From Galbula dea (taxonomy: Eukaryota > Chordata > Aves > Piciformes > Galbulidae), in the NCBI GenBank assembly GCA_013399015.1, contig VWZX01009068.1:1730816-1794815 (forward strand): DNA of 64,000 bases. Reading direction: 5' to 3'. Below the pieces are notes generated by a model, which saw nothing but the letters and a program-made list of their open reading frames with translations, did no database searches and was not told the origin of the DNA. Below, one piece after another: positions 23,201 to 37,071 of the stretch; position 1 is the first letter of the stretch; each line of letters opens with the position of its first letter. The translations under genes were made by a program, and so were the position numbers.

Positions 23201-24883
23201 CTGAGAATGTGAAATACACATGCCAAGACCCACAGGGATCCATCTCAGCCACTTCAGATTGCAGAATTTTAACAGTTTTATTTTTTATGCAAACACACAC
23301 AGAGAAGGGATTTAAAAATAAATAAAAGCTTGGCTTAAAGCCTATTGAGCTTTTAAAAAGAGACAGGAAAATTATGCTAAGAAATACACAGTTGATTTTC
23401 AGGGAAATTAAATTCCCCACCTCCCCCTGACCCTCAGTTCAAAGTACTTTCTTAAAGCTGTATGTAAAACTGAGCTGCTGCACAGAGAGAGGAATCTCCT
23501 CATTTCCCCAATCCTCTACAGCAAAGCAAAGGGCAAACTGTGCCAGGGAGACAGCTAAGAGCAACACAAATACATGTCACTGAAATCACCTTTCCAGGAG
23601 TCATCATACCTTGCTATGGTCACACTGCAGGAACTCTGAAGAAGGAAAGGGAACTTCTGGGGCTTCATTTATTTCAGAGTGAGCAAAGAACAGCAGTTTG
23701 GTGCCACAAACAAATACTTTCTGCAGCAGCAACTGAAAAAGAAGCTAAGGCTATTAACGTGAAAATCATCTCCCACAAAGTGCTGCACTCATCTGCACAG
23801 AGGAAATGTTACCAAGCCTTCATTGCTTCTCTTTATAAACAAAAAGTTCAAATAATTTTGAAACCTTGAATGAGGCAGTAGCATACATGAAGTCAAACTG
23901 ATGACAGCAAGCACTCATCTATCAACATCAAACTGTTTTCTTCCCCTGAGATTTTTGTAAATGGATTTCACACAGCAGCAAACTCAGAAAAATAAAAGAC
24001 ATAAACCTGCCAGCAATCTGCTGTGCATTAACTGCTGTACTTAGACTACACCAGCACCTCTTCCACCCATGGGCTGCAATATGAACACTGTGCACTGCTC
24101 AATATCCCAACTATCAAACATCCTCAGAACAAATCCATCACATAGAACAGCAACTTCAGAAGTAACAGGCAGGGACTATATATGAAATAAAGAAAACAAT
24201 ATGGTAAAAAAAAGTCAGAAGCTTTTCTCAGGCCTTTCTCAACTTTGTGGCAGTGGGGAAGCCATGGAGAAGCAAACAGCTCTTTCAGATACCTGTTCCC
24301 TCAACCACAACCTAGGTTCTTCAGCTTAATTTTGAGACAAAATGAAATATCTGCCAACTTCATCCCATGAAGGATGGGAACAGTTCAATCCAATGTGGGT
24401 TCACAGACAAAAGAGGACCTGGTCTAGATAAAAAATGCTTTTCTTCAAAACTTGTGTGTTTTTTACCCCCCAAAGAGACAGGAAATTGTGAGCAATAAAC
24501 CTCAAGGATGTCTTTTCTAAGATTACTGCATTTGAAAGCTGTCCACAACTACAGATTCCCATTTTCAGCAGATGCTTTGCATAACTGAAAGAAAAATACA
24601 TGACCTTGATAGGAAGCAAAATATGTCTCCCAGAACATTTACTCTCCCAGAACATTACTGTTCTTCCTAAATGAAGGACACCAAACCCACATTACTTGAA
24701 AAAAAGTCACACTGGATTTAGTCAGAGGAGGATGTTTTTACAAGTTAAGCACTGACTTTATGGTTCTGTAGCTGTGGGATTCCAAGAAGAGAGCATCTTC
24801 TCTTTGCACCAAGTGCTGCCTTGGCTTTGTGGGGTTTTAACAAGCATTCCCTCTCCATCCAGTGTCAGGACAGAGAAAGCCAC

Positions 24884-25158
24884 CATAGAATCACAGAATG
24901 GCTGAGGTTGGAAGGGACCTTAAAGATCATCTAGTTCCAACCCCCCTGCCATGGGCAGGGACGCCACATGCACTAGACCAGGTCATCCAGGGCCACATCC
25001 AGCCTGGCCTTAAACACTGCCAGGGATGGGGCTTCCACAACCTCTCTGGGCAACCTGTTCCAGTACCTCACCACCCTTTGGGTAAAGAACCCCCTTCTAA
25101 TCTCCAGCCTAAATCTCTCCTCCTTCAGCTTGTAACCACTTGCAGTTCTCCTCATGTT
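24884..25158 (-). mobile_element. CR1 LINE 3' fragment, young, sense to SLC4A4
   Basis: On the minus strand this fragment keeps an open remnant of the CR1 ORF2 C-terminus (25155-24973). It includes RFRLEIRRGFFTQRVVRYWN, RLPREVVEAPSLAVFKARL and a terminal stop. The 3' tail follows, with GTGGCGTCCCTGCCCATGGC, GGTTGGAACTAGATGATC and ATTCTGTGATTCTATGG. The element is 5'-truncated and cannot move on its own. It is almost the mirror image of the copy at 29939-30216. Confidence 0.97.
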
Positions 25159-26590
25159 GGAAGACGACAGTTCAGAATCACCAGCCAGATATGCAAGGGA
25201 CCCTCTGGCTCACCATGTCCACCTTGGGGAGGCCACCAGACACCCCTGACACTGTCCCAGCTCATGATAGTCAGCTTTAGAATGAAACTGTCATTGACTG
25301 CAAAAGCAACATACCTATACCAACACCAAGTTCAGCTCAACCTAGAGGCTTCAATGGGTCAGCACAGGAGACCCATGGGAAGCTGCTCTGGTATGAGCCA
25401 GAGAAGCCACCTCGCCTCCAGCCCATGCCTAAGAGCACAGTTGGCACACTCTAGGAAATACCTTTCTCTTTTTTCCTGCAACAAGTATTTTCCCCCAACA
25501 GAAGGGATTGTAGAGATATTATAAAAAATCATCATCACCACAAAGAAAAAAAGGAAGAAAAAAAGCCCATAACTGCACTCTGCAAGTGACTGTCCTACTG
25601 TAGAAAGCAGATTTATCCAAGAACACATACATCTATACAGCAGAGCAGCAGGAAAACGAATTGCAAGCATCCTGCCTGGAAAGTGTACAGGCAAAGCTGA
25701 TTCATTTCTGTGTGCCTACAGCTCAATCCACACACAGGTCTTGGGAAATCTGAGACCACTATGTGCCAGGTGAAACAGACCACACAGGTCATCATCAGCG
25801 TGGTCTGGTCTTCAGAGAAGTTACAAATAAGGACTTTCCATTCCCATTTCCTTGCTTTTCAGGGAACAGACACACCCTGGGTTTAAATGTTTTTCAAAGA
25901 AATAACACACTTCTCAGGGCAGAACCTGAAGCAAGCAGATAACCCTCTTAGATAGGCACACAAACAAGTATGCTGCTGGCTTACTTCTGGAACACTTCTC
26001 AAGTGATAGGATTTTGTGTCCAAGATACCATTTGTCAAACAAAATGTTGCTTGCTCTCTGCTAAAACACTGTATCCCCGCTATCAAAAAGTAGGGCTCTG
26101 GATACCCCCACAGAATTGCTGTCTCCTCTTTGTTCCTCCCACAGACTAACCCAAGAGAGACCACAAGTCCCTCGAGACCCTCGGTAGTGGCACTACTTCT
26201 CTGCTTTTTCCTGAAGGCACACATTGATGTCTACCACAGATGGGTCATCTGCAGAATCCATGTTTATGATGGAAAGGCAGGAGCTACCTGCCCCCCCCCT
26301 TCTTCTTGCACAAATCTCTTAGGAGAATGTTCTTTCACAGGTACACTTCTACATGAAGGACATTTGACAGCACCCCAAATACCACCTAACATCCTACACC
26401 CATACAAAGGTCTCAAGCTCTCTTAACATGTGTACCTAGGGCCTCTCCTCTTACAACCTCAAGCTGCAATGGTAGCAGTGTCCAAATGACCAAGCCCTGC
26501 CAGAAATGAGTCACTGACAGCAGTGGCTCATAGACATGCCACGTCCAAACAAAAGCTGACCAGGCAAAGACCCTTCTGTCTTCCTACTGC

Positions 26591-26700
26591 TTACAAGCAT
26601 CAAGTTAAAACGCTTGCAAAAAAGCACAGCATCACCACCACTTCAGACAAGTACAGGCACCAAGTAAAACCACTTGCAATAAACACCATCAGCCTGACCC
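26591..26700 (+). repeat. Diverged 60-bp tandem duplication
   Basis: TACAAGCATCAAGTTAAAAC, then GCTTGCAAAAAAGCACAGCATC, recurs 60 bp later as TACAGGCACCAAGTAAAACC, then ACTTGCAATAAACACCATC. The copies differ at several positions, so the event is old. Intron 3, non-coding. Confidence 0.65.
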
Positions 26701-29700
26701 ACACAGACTCACAGTCAAATCTAAGTAAAATTGCAGAAGAAAATCAAAGGCAAGGCCAGTGGCTACCCATGCTGTGATCTCAGACTTTAACAGTCCCCAT
26801 TTTTAAATGCACAAAACGGTTCATCAATGTTATTCTCACCAAAAAGGGCTTTGAAACAAATATTGCTTGCTGTGAAAACCAAAAGGAGCTTTAAATGCTT
26901 CCAAAAAGCTGCATTTGCTAATAAATATTTCACAAGTAGGAGGTCATTAAAATGCAGTATCTGATAATGCTAGTGAAAAGCAAGAACATTCTGATTTCTG
27001 TACCAGTGGTTCCACTAAAAGAGAAAGCAATGATGATAAGCACAAATCTTTCTGCGGTTGCCCAGACTGTCACCACCAACTGCACTGAGAGCAGAGGTAA
27101 TCCCAGCCCTCAGGGCTCTCAAAGCTCCCTTGAGATCTTGTTTCCAGGTGAAACCTCAGAGTAAATCAAAATAATTTCCAAAACAAGATCAGCAGGCTTC
27201 AGCCAAAAAGGAAATCAACTTCCTAAGTCCCCACATTTCCAAGTAACACATGAGTAGATTCCTTCCCAGTTTGAAGAAAATGCGTGAAAAGAAGTATGAA
27301 CACCTTTTCTGCTCAGTCTCACCCTCATGATCCAAAGTTGTAAAATAATCATTACCAAGCACTCAAAACTAAAAATGCAATGTAAGCATGTATCAATGGA
27401 GCATTCAGACATGCAGGATAAAGTACACAGCATTCCTAAAACCTAGAAACCCAAAATCCCTCTTCTCTCCCTGAAAGTTGTCTGTAACTCATTACATGTG
27501 CACATTACTATTGTTTCATCTGCTGACAGTTCTATCTTCAAAGCCCTTCAATCTGATTAAAGCAGCCATATTCCCTTTTGACAACAGGAACGAACAAGAT
27601 CTTCCCCAAAGCTTTACACCTTCCATCACTCTGCTCTGCTCGCTCCTGTGCCAAATTCCTTGGCAAAAGTGGCTATAAACATAGGAACTTTGATCAGTAG
27701 GGTTTTAGCCATTAAAAGTATGCACTAACCACCGTGGAATGATGAAGCAAATACTCCTGTATTCTTCCATTTTCAAACAAGTACATAAGGATGTTAACAA
27801 ATGACAAAACTATGAGGTTAGTCACAGGACAGCATCGAAGAGAATCATGTCACAAACTTTAGATTAGCTGTAGATGTACAGATTTTCCCTACACCAAAAT
27901 AATATTCAGTTACACTTGAGGGATGTGTACAGTCTTCCAAAGCATTCAGAATTAGCCAAGGGAGAATTAAGTTGCCTAAAGGAAGGCATGCTTCTAGTGC
28001 AGAATGGCAGAAAGAGATCTGACAGTGCATTTCTTTTACTGAAAACTATCTATATGCTCATCTCCAGAAGGCCAAAGAAAAACCCATGAGTTTGTTAGCA
28101 GGTGTGATATCCACTTGCAGAAGAGGCAGGGAAAGAAAACACATCCACAGCTTCCCAAGGGCTGCCAGATTTCAGTTATGAGCTTACAGCTCCAACTGTT
28201 GTGAAATATGGTATGTCCTGAAAGCCAACACTTTCCATGGATGGTACCAGCTGCAAGCTGTAACAGCGTTGCAGTCCTCCACAGGACTTGGCTTCCCAGT
28301 AAGGAATGAACAAAGATATAGCCTGCTAAAATCTATTTTGCTCCAGAGACTGAAGAACAGTATTACATAAAAGCTGAGTAACATTCTTCATTAGCAAATC
28401 TTATCCAGCTGCCATCTTTATCAGCTTCTTCATATTTAACCCTCCAACATTTAAGAAGCATCTTTTACTCCCTAAGCATAAAAAAACACATTATCTTCTG
28501 CAGGAACAGGTTTTGGACAAAATTCCATGTGTTGCCACTTTCGCATGGAAAAAAAAGATTCTGTTTTGGACTGGAAATGAAAATTAAATGCAAAGTAGGA
28601 GCATGAAACAGCTCTGGCCAAAAGAGCTAGCAAGGTGGCAGTGACCAGCACCACCAGGTCTTGTTGCACATTTTCCACCTCAGGTCGAGTCAGCATATGA
28701 CCAACACCTTCCATCAGCAGGTGAGACGAAGCCTGGCTCATTGGTGACTCACGGAGAAGGTCAGCAACTGCACTACTACTCCCAAAGGGAACTCTCAGCT
28801 GCTCATCTTCCTATTTTTTCTGAGTCCAGGAAGATCCCAGCCCACAGGTCGCTAGTTTCCCTTTTTCACAAGGGGAAGAAGCTGAGAAAACACCTAGCAT
28901 CCAATTTAGTGACAGCTTCCCTGGCGTTAAGACAAGGAAAACTAATAAGGAAAATGCGACTACTCCTCAGCAGTACTGCTGGGAGAAGAAAGCCCTTTTA
29001 CATTACACTACATACAAAGGGAGACCAGGACAAGCTATATAGAGTACACACGCTATCTTCCAGTGAAGAGAGAGCCCTGCTCATCCTCCCAGCATCAGTT
29101 TACAGTAACTCTGGTGACAGGGGGAATCTCTCAGCAGAGACATGCTTCAGAAACCCACACAGCTCCAGGGTCATTTGGGGTGGTGGGTTGGAGGCAGGGA
29201 ATTAACAAGCTCCAGCCCCACTTGTGCTCCATTTCTCCCACTTGTGACAATGGAAATTCTTCTTTGGTTCTAAAAGCCTATGACCATTAGAAAGCAAGCT
29301 AAAGAAAAGGACAGTGAGAACCTATACCAGAAATAGTCATCTGGCAAAGTCACACTGCTTACATCATTGCAGTGCAGCCAAACAGACGAAAGCACTCCTG
29401 AAATCCAGCCTGCTCCCAGGTTTCCCCACATAGAGAGAGAAGCTCCAGTTCAGCAAACTATTTATATCAGCAATCCGCAGAGTGCTTCGATAGATGCTCA
29501 GCTTTAAATAGGATTTAAACCTTCTTGAAAACAGTCAGGCTAAATATATGCTTCGTGTTACGTTTGTTCCTGGGTGCTGTCCTGAATCACAGCTCTCTTT
29601 CTGCCTGCACTGTTCCCATGGGTGCTGACAGAAGACATACTGGCAGCCTGTCCTCATATCACTAAAGTGCCTCTGATTATTACAGCAAAGCATGACCAAA

Positions 29701-29938
29701 CCCTGGGAGAAGAAGGTGCTGGGATATTAGCCCTCTTTCCATAATGAAAGGTCCAACAAAATAAAAAAAGGCTCACATTTAACCCCAAATGTGCTTTTGT
29801 CTACAGTTGGAAGCTTCTTATTTATTGCCAAAGCATTAAAGGAACCCACAAGACAGAGAGCAATCTCATCTTGAAGGCAAACAGTTAATTAAAAACCAAT
29901 GTTTTACACATGCATCAATATATATTTTAAGTATGGTC

Positions 29939-30216
29939 AGAGAGCAACAGGACATGGGGGAATGGATACAAACTGAAGGAGGGGAAATTTAGACTAGAGG
30001 TTAGAAGGAGGTTCTTTACCCAGAGGGTAAGGAACAGGTTGCCCAGAGAGGTTGGGGAGGCCCCATCCCTGGCAGTGTTTAAGGCCAGGCTGGATGTGGC
30101 CCTGGATGACCTGGTCTAGTGCATGTGGCGTCCCTGCCCATGGCAGGGGGGTTGGAACTAAATGATCTTTAAGGTCCCTTCCAACCTCAGCCGTTCTATG
30201 ATTCTATGACTCTAAG
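29939..30216 (+). mobile_element. CR1 LINE 3' fragment, young, antisense to SLC4A4
   Basis: The plus strand reads CTGAAGGAGGGGAAATTTAG, AGGTTGCCCAGAGAGGTTGG, CCTGGATGACCTGGTCTAGT, GCATGTGGCGTCCCTGCCCA, GGTTGGAACTAAATGATC and TTCTATGATTCTATGA. The final 140 bp differ from the inverted copy at 24884-25158 at only about three positions. A deletion of about 10 bp after ACCCAGAGGGT breaks the old coding frame. Confidence 0.97.
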
Positions 30217-31888
30217 TAGACCACGTAAAAGAATTGGAAATTTCCCGTTTTCATCATGGAACAAAGATTACACTGAGCGTGGGCTTGGTAGCTGAATTAT
30301 ACAGCTGACAAAATGTAACTCTTAAACACCTGAATAATTTAAATCGGCATACTCTGTGTCTACACTGCTGGTTCTTTTGCCTCCAATCAGTAAATATGAT
30401 TCTACAAGTCACAACAGCCATTTATCTGAAAGAGCCCATCCCCAAATAATCCCCATTTCTTGACACAGACATGAAGCAACTGTTCTGGATGGCACTACTT
30501 TTCTGTCACTAGGAATGCAGAGTATGTTTCAGCCCAGCTTTAATGCAAAGCCTAGACTAATCCCCCCCGAGGACTTTAGCTAGACTTTGCCAAAGGAACA
30601 ATTGTTGCCATTAACTGAGTTTATACTGTTTGGTGGTGAGCATTTTCTTTCTGCAGAGCGAGCTCTTATTCCCACGATGAAATGCATGCTGGAATGAAGT
30701 CACTTGACTACATTTCTTTTTTTCTATAGACTCATCCTTCTGAAGTTTCCCATCCTAGACAATTTACACAGAAACAGGCTGGAACAAGAAAATCATGATA
30801 TACAAAGTAGGCAGAACAAGTCCCAGACAGATAAAGGGAAACCCAAACAAGAGCAAGTCCAACAAAACAGGGTCAGACATGTTCTCTAGGAATACCCAAA
30901 GCACACAGAAGAGTCAGTGCTCAGCTGAATAGTCAAGTCAGCACTCCACCTGCAAGCAAGGAGCAGGAAGCAGACTTTCTCATCACAGCTGCATCTGGAG
31001 CCTAACAGATCTGCAAGATGCCCCAGAAAGCTTTCAGAAGCCCAAGGACCAAACAGCCAAAGTCACACTCAAAATCCTCCCACATCCATGAAACTTGTTC
31101 CTAGCCTCAAAGTTTCCACGGACTTGAAACCAAGCAGTTCCGTGCAGCTTCTATAAGCACATCTCCTTAGTGGGAGCAGATCTACCTCATCCACACAACT
31201 GCCCCACACAGCTCCTGAAACTTTGTGGGTCTTTCATTTGCCATCTCCCAAGTTCATTCTTTCCCCATACTGGTGACAAGACAGTCTATCACTGACAGAC
31301 CACAGCAACCATGGAGTGTTTGACTCTAAAATACAACGGCTCCCACAGGAGACATCAAGAGCCTCTCACTGAGACATTACCACCACCTTGTGCACCACAT
31401 TCAGCCCGTTCAGTGTCACTTAAGCTGCAATGTCACTGCAAGGACATGTTACAGCACTGCCCACCCAGAGCTCTTCAAGTCCATCTTTATTTCAGACAGG
31501 GAATTCACAGCGGCTGATCACCCTCCACTCCCGTACAGTTCATGGAAAGACTCACTCAGCTGGACTTCAAGACATGGCAAAACCTTAATTTAGATTCTCC
31601 CAGTCTGTGTGACACCTATTTCTGCCCAGATTTGGTGCAAGACACTTGGTGTTTTGATATCTAAATCTTCTGTTTCCAGTATAGCTTTTCTGGCCTCTGT
31701 ACAAAAAGCCAAGCTCACAAAACTTCCTTGCCTACAGTGAACTCTTCCCAACTGCTCTCTCCTGTGATGTTATTTAATGCATGTTCTTTTTTTCCTCACT
31801 GATGAATCACATCAGAAGAGCTGCTTACCCATTTAAAAAACAAAAATAAAAATATCCCCCAAACCCCACAATGCTATCAGTGCTCTAT

Positions 31889-31928
31889 AGCCAAATTGTC
31901 CAAAATTGTCCAAACTGACCAAATTGTC
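31889..31928 (+). repeat. Short imperfect tandem repeat (CCAAATTGT)n
   Basis: Four near-copies of a 9-11 bp unit: CCAAATTGT, CCAAAATTGT, CCAAACTGA, CCAAATTGT. Intron 3, low complexity. Confidence 0.7.
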
Positions 31929-34900
31929 ACGGCAGCACTGTAAGCATATGTAATTATTTCCTGTATTGTATACATAAAAATCAATGTACCATCTGTATCA
32001 TCCATCCTCCCTCTCAGACCACCTTTGACCAGATCCCAGAGGGCCAGGCACTCTAAGACACGCTTCTCTCGCAGTGGGTGGCTCTCAGGCTGAACATACT
32101 GCTGACTCACGGTGGACCTCAGCTCTTTCTTTTTGTGTACAAACAGGTTTTGACACCTATGCCTTCTGCTTCATTTTGACCTTCCAGCATCCTTCCACTC
32201 ACCACTTCTTTTAAGCCAAGAAAACTGTTTGCTTCCAAGGAAGAAAAAGCGTAGACTGAAGAGCTGCAGCTTTCTGCTGCTGATCCCAGGTTGCCCTAGC
32301 AGAAGTGCAAGTACAAAACAAGGACACACACTTCACCTAGAAAAAAAACCCACCTCCCACATGGCTTCAACACAGAGGGGCCAAGTTATTAATCAGAGCC
32401 TGAAATCTAAGTCTAATAAGTCACACCGTTATGAAACTGTGCTTGGAGCACGAACACAACACAAGAGTAACTGCTGGAGGCCTCCACAGATCAGGATGCT
32501 CAAAATACCTCTCCTTTCATGCACAGCTGTGCAATTCAGGGGGTATTACATAGCCATAGCCCAGAGCTAAATCAAGCACCCTCCTCAGATGGGTGAACTC
32601 AGTTCCCATTACTATATTTAAATATCAAGGTCTCCAGTTGGAAGCAAGACTTGAACACAAGCCCAGTACCACATTCAGGTTGAGACTAGTCCATTCATAT
32701 ATTTCTTTACAAAGAGAAGGAAAGGCACTGCTGATTTATGCATGCTTTTATTTCCATTTAACTGCTGAGGTCTACACCACTCTTCCAGAGTACACTAACC
32801 ATAAGGCAAAAGGCACCAAAAGGGATCTACCTTTGTATAGACATAAATCTGGTGATACAAGTACAAACACATCCATAAAGAATCGCTTACATTTCAGTTA
32901 ACACATGCTTTCCTCTTCAGTTTTCAGATGACCAAGCTTTTCCCAACACATAATCCTGATGTAGTTAATATCATCATCTTAAAGTTCATTCAATGGGTAA
33001 TAAATCGGCAAACAAATCCAAACAGTGGCTCTCTCCTGCTTGAACAGATGTTGGATCAGGATTCAAAGCTGAGCAGAATAGCCCACAGCTCTCAAAGCTT
33101 CCATTTCAGTATCATACAGATTTATTTTAATGAATATACCTTTTACCTGGGAAATGGCTGACACTAACAAAGACAAAAGGAAATAATCTGCAACGGTTAA
33201 TATACTAGGGCTGAGGCCTTTTCTACCTTATCTTGTTTATTCTTCAGGTGTATGACACTGAAATTTCAGTATCGCCCAATTTCCACTTCCTTCAGTGGTT
33301 ATTCTTTGGCTTCCAACCCTCAAGGCCACAGGTGAAAGAATTCATTTTGGCTTATCCGAAAGTCAAAGAGATAAAAGAAAGGGAGTTCTTGCTTCTCAAT
33401 AAGTTGTTGTTTCTTCAAGGCATGAACACATTCACAACACAGAGACACCAAAACTTCAAAGCGAGTTCACCATCCCTAGAATAACCCTTTCAGCAAGAGA
33501 AGCCCAAGAGTGGGTCCTGGCACAAGACTCAGCCTGAACAGCAGCCTTTCCTCAAAAGCATTTGTAAGGGTATAATGAAGCACTTTTTCTTGTGAATGAT
33601 GACAGAAATACATTTATTTTAGGGTTCCCGTGCAAGTTCTCTAGCAAAGCACACAATGGAGCAATATTCTCTAGGGAGGCAGAAAGACCTCTGCTATCAG
33701 CAGGGTATTCTGAATAGGACTGATTTACTACTTTTTATTAACACTCCCATTTTGTCATGCCAACTTACTGTCAGAGTAAAACGGGTTTTGGGCCTCGAGA
33801 TCTCTGCTTCACCCTCCACACATTTTGTAATCATCTAATTCCCTACCAGCTTCCTTGTGCAATCAAAATTATCTGCAGTACCTCTTCACCAGCCCCATCT
33901 GGAGAAGGGGATAAACAGAGGGGTGCCAAGAGAAGAAGGGAAAGGGCCCAGAAGTGACTGGTACTATGGAGAAGGGAGCAGCACTGTTCTTCTACAGACA
34001 TCCCCACACCATTCACAACGATTTTGCTAAAACATCTATTGATCCTACTCATTAGATCAGCAGCATCTGCCACCATCCAGGGAGCAGCCATCTGTGCACT
34101 CATTTCCCAAAGCCACAATCCCAACTGGAGGAGGAGGTTAGTAGGTCACAGGCTTAATTCTTTGCACCAACTGGGATGAGAAGACCCTTGGCTCCATGTC
34201 GTGGGAAGCACTCAAGAGAGCCCCTCTTTTACCCAGCTCTACCCTCTAACACTCCCCCTGCCAGCTGACTTCAGTCCCTCCTGCCTTCTTCCTAGCGCAG
34301 AAGCAAGGAGTGATAGGCAAAATCTATAATAGCTGTGCTGATGAACAAGCAGATTTCAGAGCATGGAAAGAAAATTCAAATGAAAGAACACCAGCTTCAA
34401 GAACAACTAGACTAAGGATTAATATTTCAAATGGTCCCCACAGGAACAGTTCAGTGAGATTCACAAGAGCCAACAGAAAACACAATGTAGGGCTTTGAGA
34501 AAGAAAGCCAGATGCAGATGTTAGTTTTATTTACATTAGAGGATTCTGCACAATTTCTTACGAATGAAGTTGATTCAATGAGTTCCATTTGTCACAAGGA
34601 ATAAGATCTTTCCAGCTTACAGCTCTATTTCCAACATTCCCCAAAGAACCCCAGGCCTGCCTCGTGCCTCTTTCCACCTCAACTTCAGTGCCTACCATCA
34701 GCGGAACCCTCCTCTTTCCAAAGTCTCTCTGGAAACCAAGCTAAGTGAAGAGCTTGACTTGCCTGATCAACTTGTGCTCCAGCCAGTAACTTCTCTGTCT
34801 GGAGTGATAATGATTGAACGGTGACAGCAGAGAACACCTAATACACAACATTTCCCCCAAATAAGTAAGGATCTCAGTGATGGTCAAGTTGTACTTGATA

Positions 34901-36981
34901 GTACAGTACTTGCCATCCAACAGCATTCACCTCCAAACAGCACCCACGCTACATGCAAATACACACAAGACAAATACAAATGAAAACAAATAGAAGTGAT
35001 GTGACACTGCTGTAGACCAGCTTGCCTGTTCATCAGTAAGACTGACTCTCATCTTGAGCAAGACATGTTTTCTAGTAAAACACGAGTTAGAAAACCCACT
35101 GTATGGAATGTCAGGCACGAAAGGTAAGTGGAATGTTGAAATAGCTACCAGTGGACAGGTCCAGTGAATATATGCTTTGAAGCACTCCAAACTCCTGTTT
35201 ATATATACACAGAGAATCCCAGAGTTCACACACTGCCCAACACTGCGTGGAGTTTAATCCAAAAAAGGTAGCTTTACAGTACCAATCATCACCTACATAG
35301 TTCAGTCCTTCTCAGCTATAGAAGAAATATCTCTGGCTTAAAATCAAAATGCTTCTAAGTAAGATTCGCCCCCCTCATGGTAAATTCCTTAGACTTTTCT
35401 GTCCCTTAGCAGTTTCATGTGAATGCAGAGAACAGAATTAGGCAAAGAATTAATGTGGCTTAGGTAATTATAGAGGCATTCAAGACAGAAGATTAACACA
35501 GTGAGTTTCCAGTTAAAGGAGGTCTTCCCCTTACTGCGACAGGAACTGGCCTCTTTTTTGCCTTGTCTATCTAAACCATGAATAGTGTACCATGTCAAAG
35601 TGGCAAAAGATACCCCATAAAAACCTCCCAGAGACACTTTGTCTGGTACTTAAAAAGTGAAGAAGTTTCAAGATGAAGTTGAAGAACCACTTTAAAACCA
35701 CCAAGTAGACAGCTATGCACCCTGGGGCTTTACAGCCAATGTAAAGTTGATATTATTTTCCTCTACGTCTAGCATGATTAGTTGTGTCACCTTTGACCAA
35801 GGGAGATTTCTAATATAAACTGTCTGGCAAAGAAAAAAGCAGCAAAGACCATTCTTAATCAAGACTGGCTTACTTGTAAAGCTGCAAGCAAACATGCACT
35901 TAGTCAAAGTAGAAGTGACCAGTATATGAAAACACTTTGTATCACTCAAACCTACCACAAAACAAAGGTAATTTGAGGCTCATTCATTACTTTATTTTGC
36001 AAGTCATTTTCTCTGTCTGCCCAGACCACATTTATCAGATGCACAATGCTCAATTCCTATTCTTTTATCTTAAATTTTGCAAATACTAATTCAGTATTAA
36101 CCAGATGGGGTTTATCATTTCAACTTCCCTCTCAAGGGGAAGTTAAAGCTATAGAAGAATCTTAACTTTCACTTAACCAAAATCTACTTCTATCAGTTCT
36201 TCAAATTGTAGAGAAACCCTGCAAGTATGGCAGGAGTGTGTCAAAACCAGAAGGGGAGCTGAAACAACATTACTGTTGTATTGTATTCATTTTGTTATTT
36301 CAGGGTCACAGATTTTTATCACTTAAAGTTGACAATAACCTACGTGGAACTGCTCCACAGCTCTGCCATCTATGCTGGCGTTATCACTATGGCAATTTTG
36401 GTGGTTTGGTTTTTAATGATGAAAACAGTGGAGGTAGGGTTTAAAAAAATACCTGAAGAATGCCACTCTGCCTTTAAGTGCACTGCCTCTCAAAATAATC
36501 CTCAGCAGGAGCACATTATCATCTCTCCCAAGATAAAAATTAATCACACTCATTCCTTGCTTCTTCCACTGCAGTGGTCGCTCCTTTCAGACACACCCAG
36601 GAATCTCTGAAAAAAACAAAACTCAGATCTAAACAATTTTACCCTGGTCTCTGCAGGTGTGGAAAATTCTCTCCTGGATGTTCATGTTATTTCAGGCCCA
36701 GGTATTTGGGATGGTTTCATCTGGGCACATTACAAGGCTGATTTTTTCAACCTCTTCTCCAAAATGGAATCTCTTCTCAGCACCAGTCTGACTGCATCAG
36801 AAAAAACTTAAAAGCAGCGTTGCTGGAAAGAAAAGTTACTGATATTGGAGAAAGCAGAAGGATGTTGGAAGCAAGCTGAGATGTTCTGCCAGGGAAAGAA
36901 CTTGGCGCCCAGGCGCTTGTGATCGCAGAAGCCTGCACCATGCTTCAGCACCTTGGCTGCTTGCAGAATATGGGGCAAGAG

Positions 36982-37071
36982 GAAGCCCAAGAGACAGGGC
37001 TGAAAACCAAAAGCCCCTTGTCCTCAGAAGCCCAGGAAATGGGGTTAAAAACCATAAACCCCTTGTCCTCA
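36982..37071 (+). repeat. 45-bp tandem duplication
   Basis: GAAGCCCAAGAGACAGGGCT recurs 45 bp later as GAAGCCCAGGAAATGGGGTT. Both copies continue with AAAACC and end CCCCTTGTCCTCAGA. The period is a multiple of three, so a plus-strand open frame passes through it, but nothing else suggests coding. Confidence 0.85.

Noticed and set aside
24898..25524. 208-codon plus-strand open frame, the longest in the window
   Set aside because: Its first third is the antisense of a CR1 element and the rest is unique intron sequence. No splice sites, promoter or recognisable domain.
28741..29205. 154-codon plus-strand open frame in intron 3
   Set aside because: No domain or homologue recognised and no splice or promoter support.
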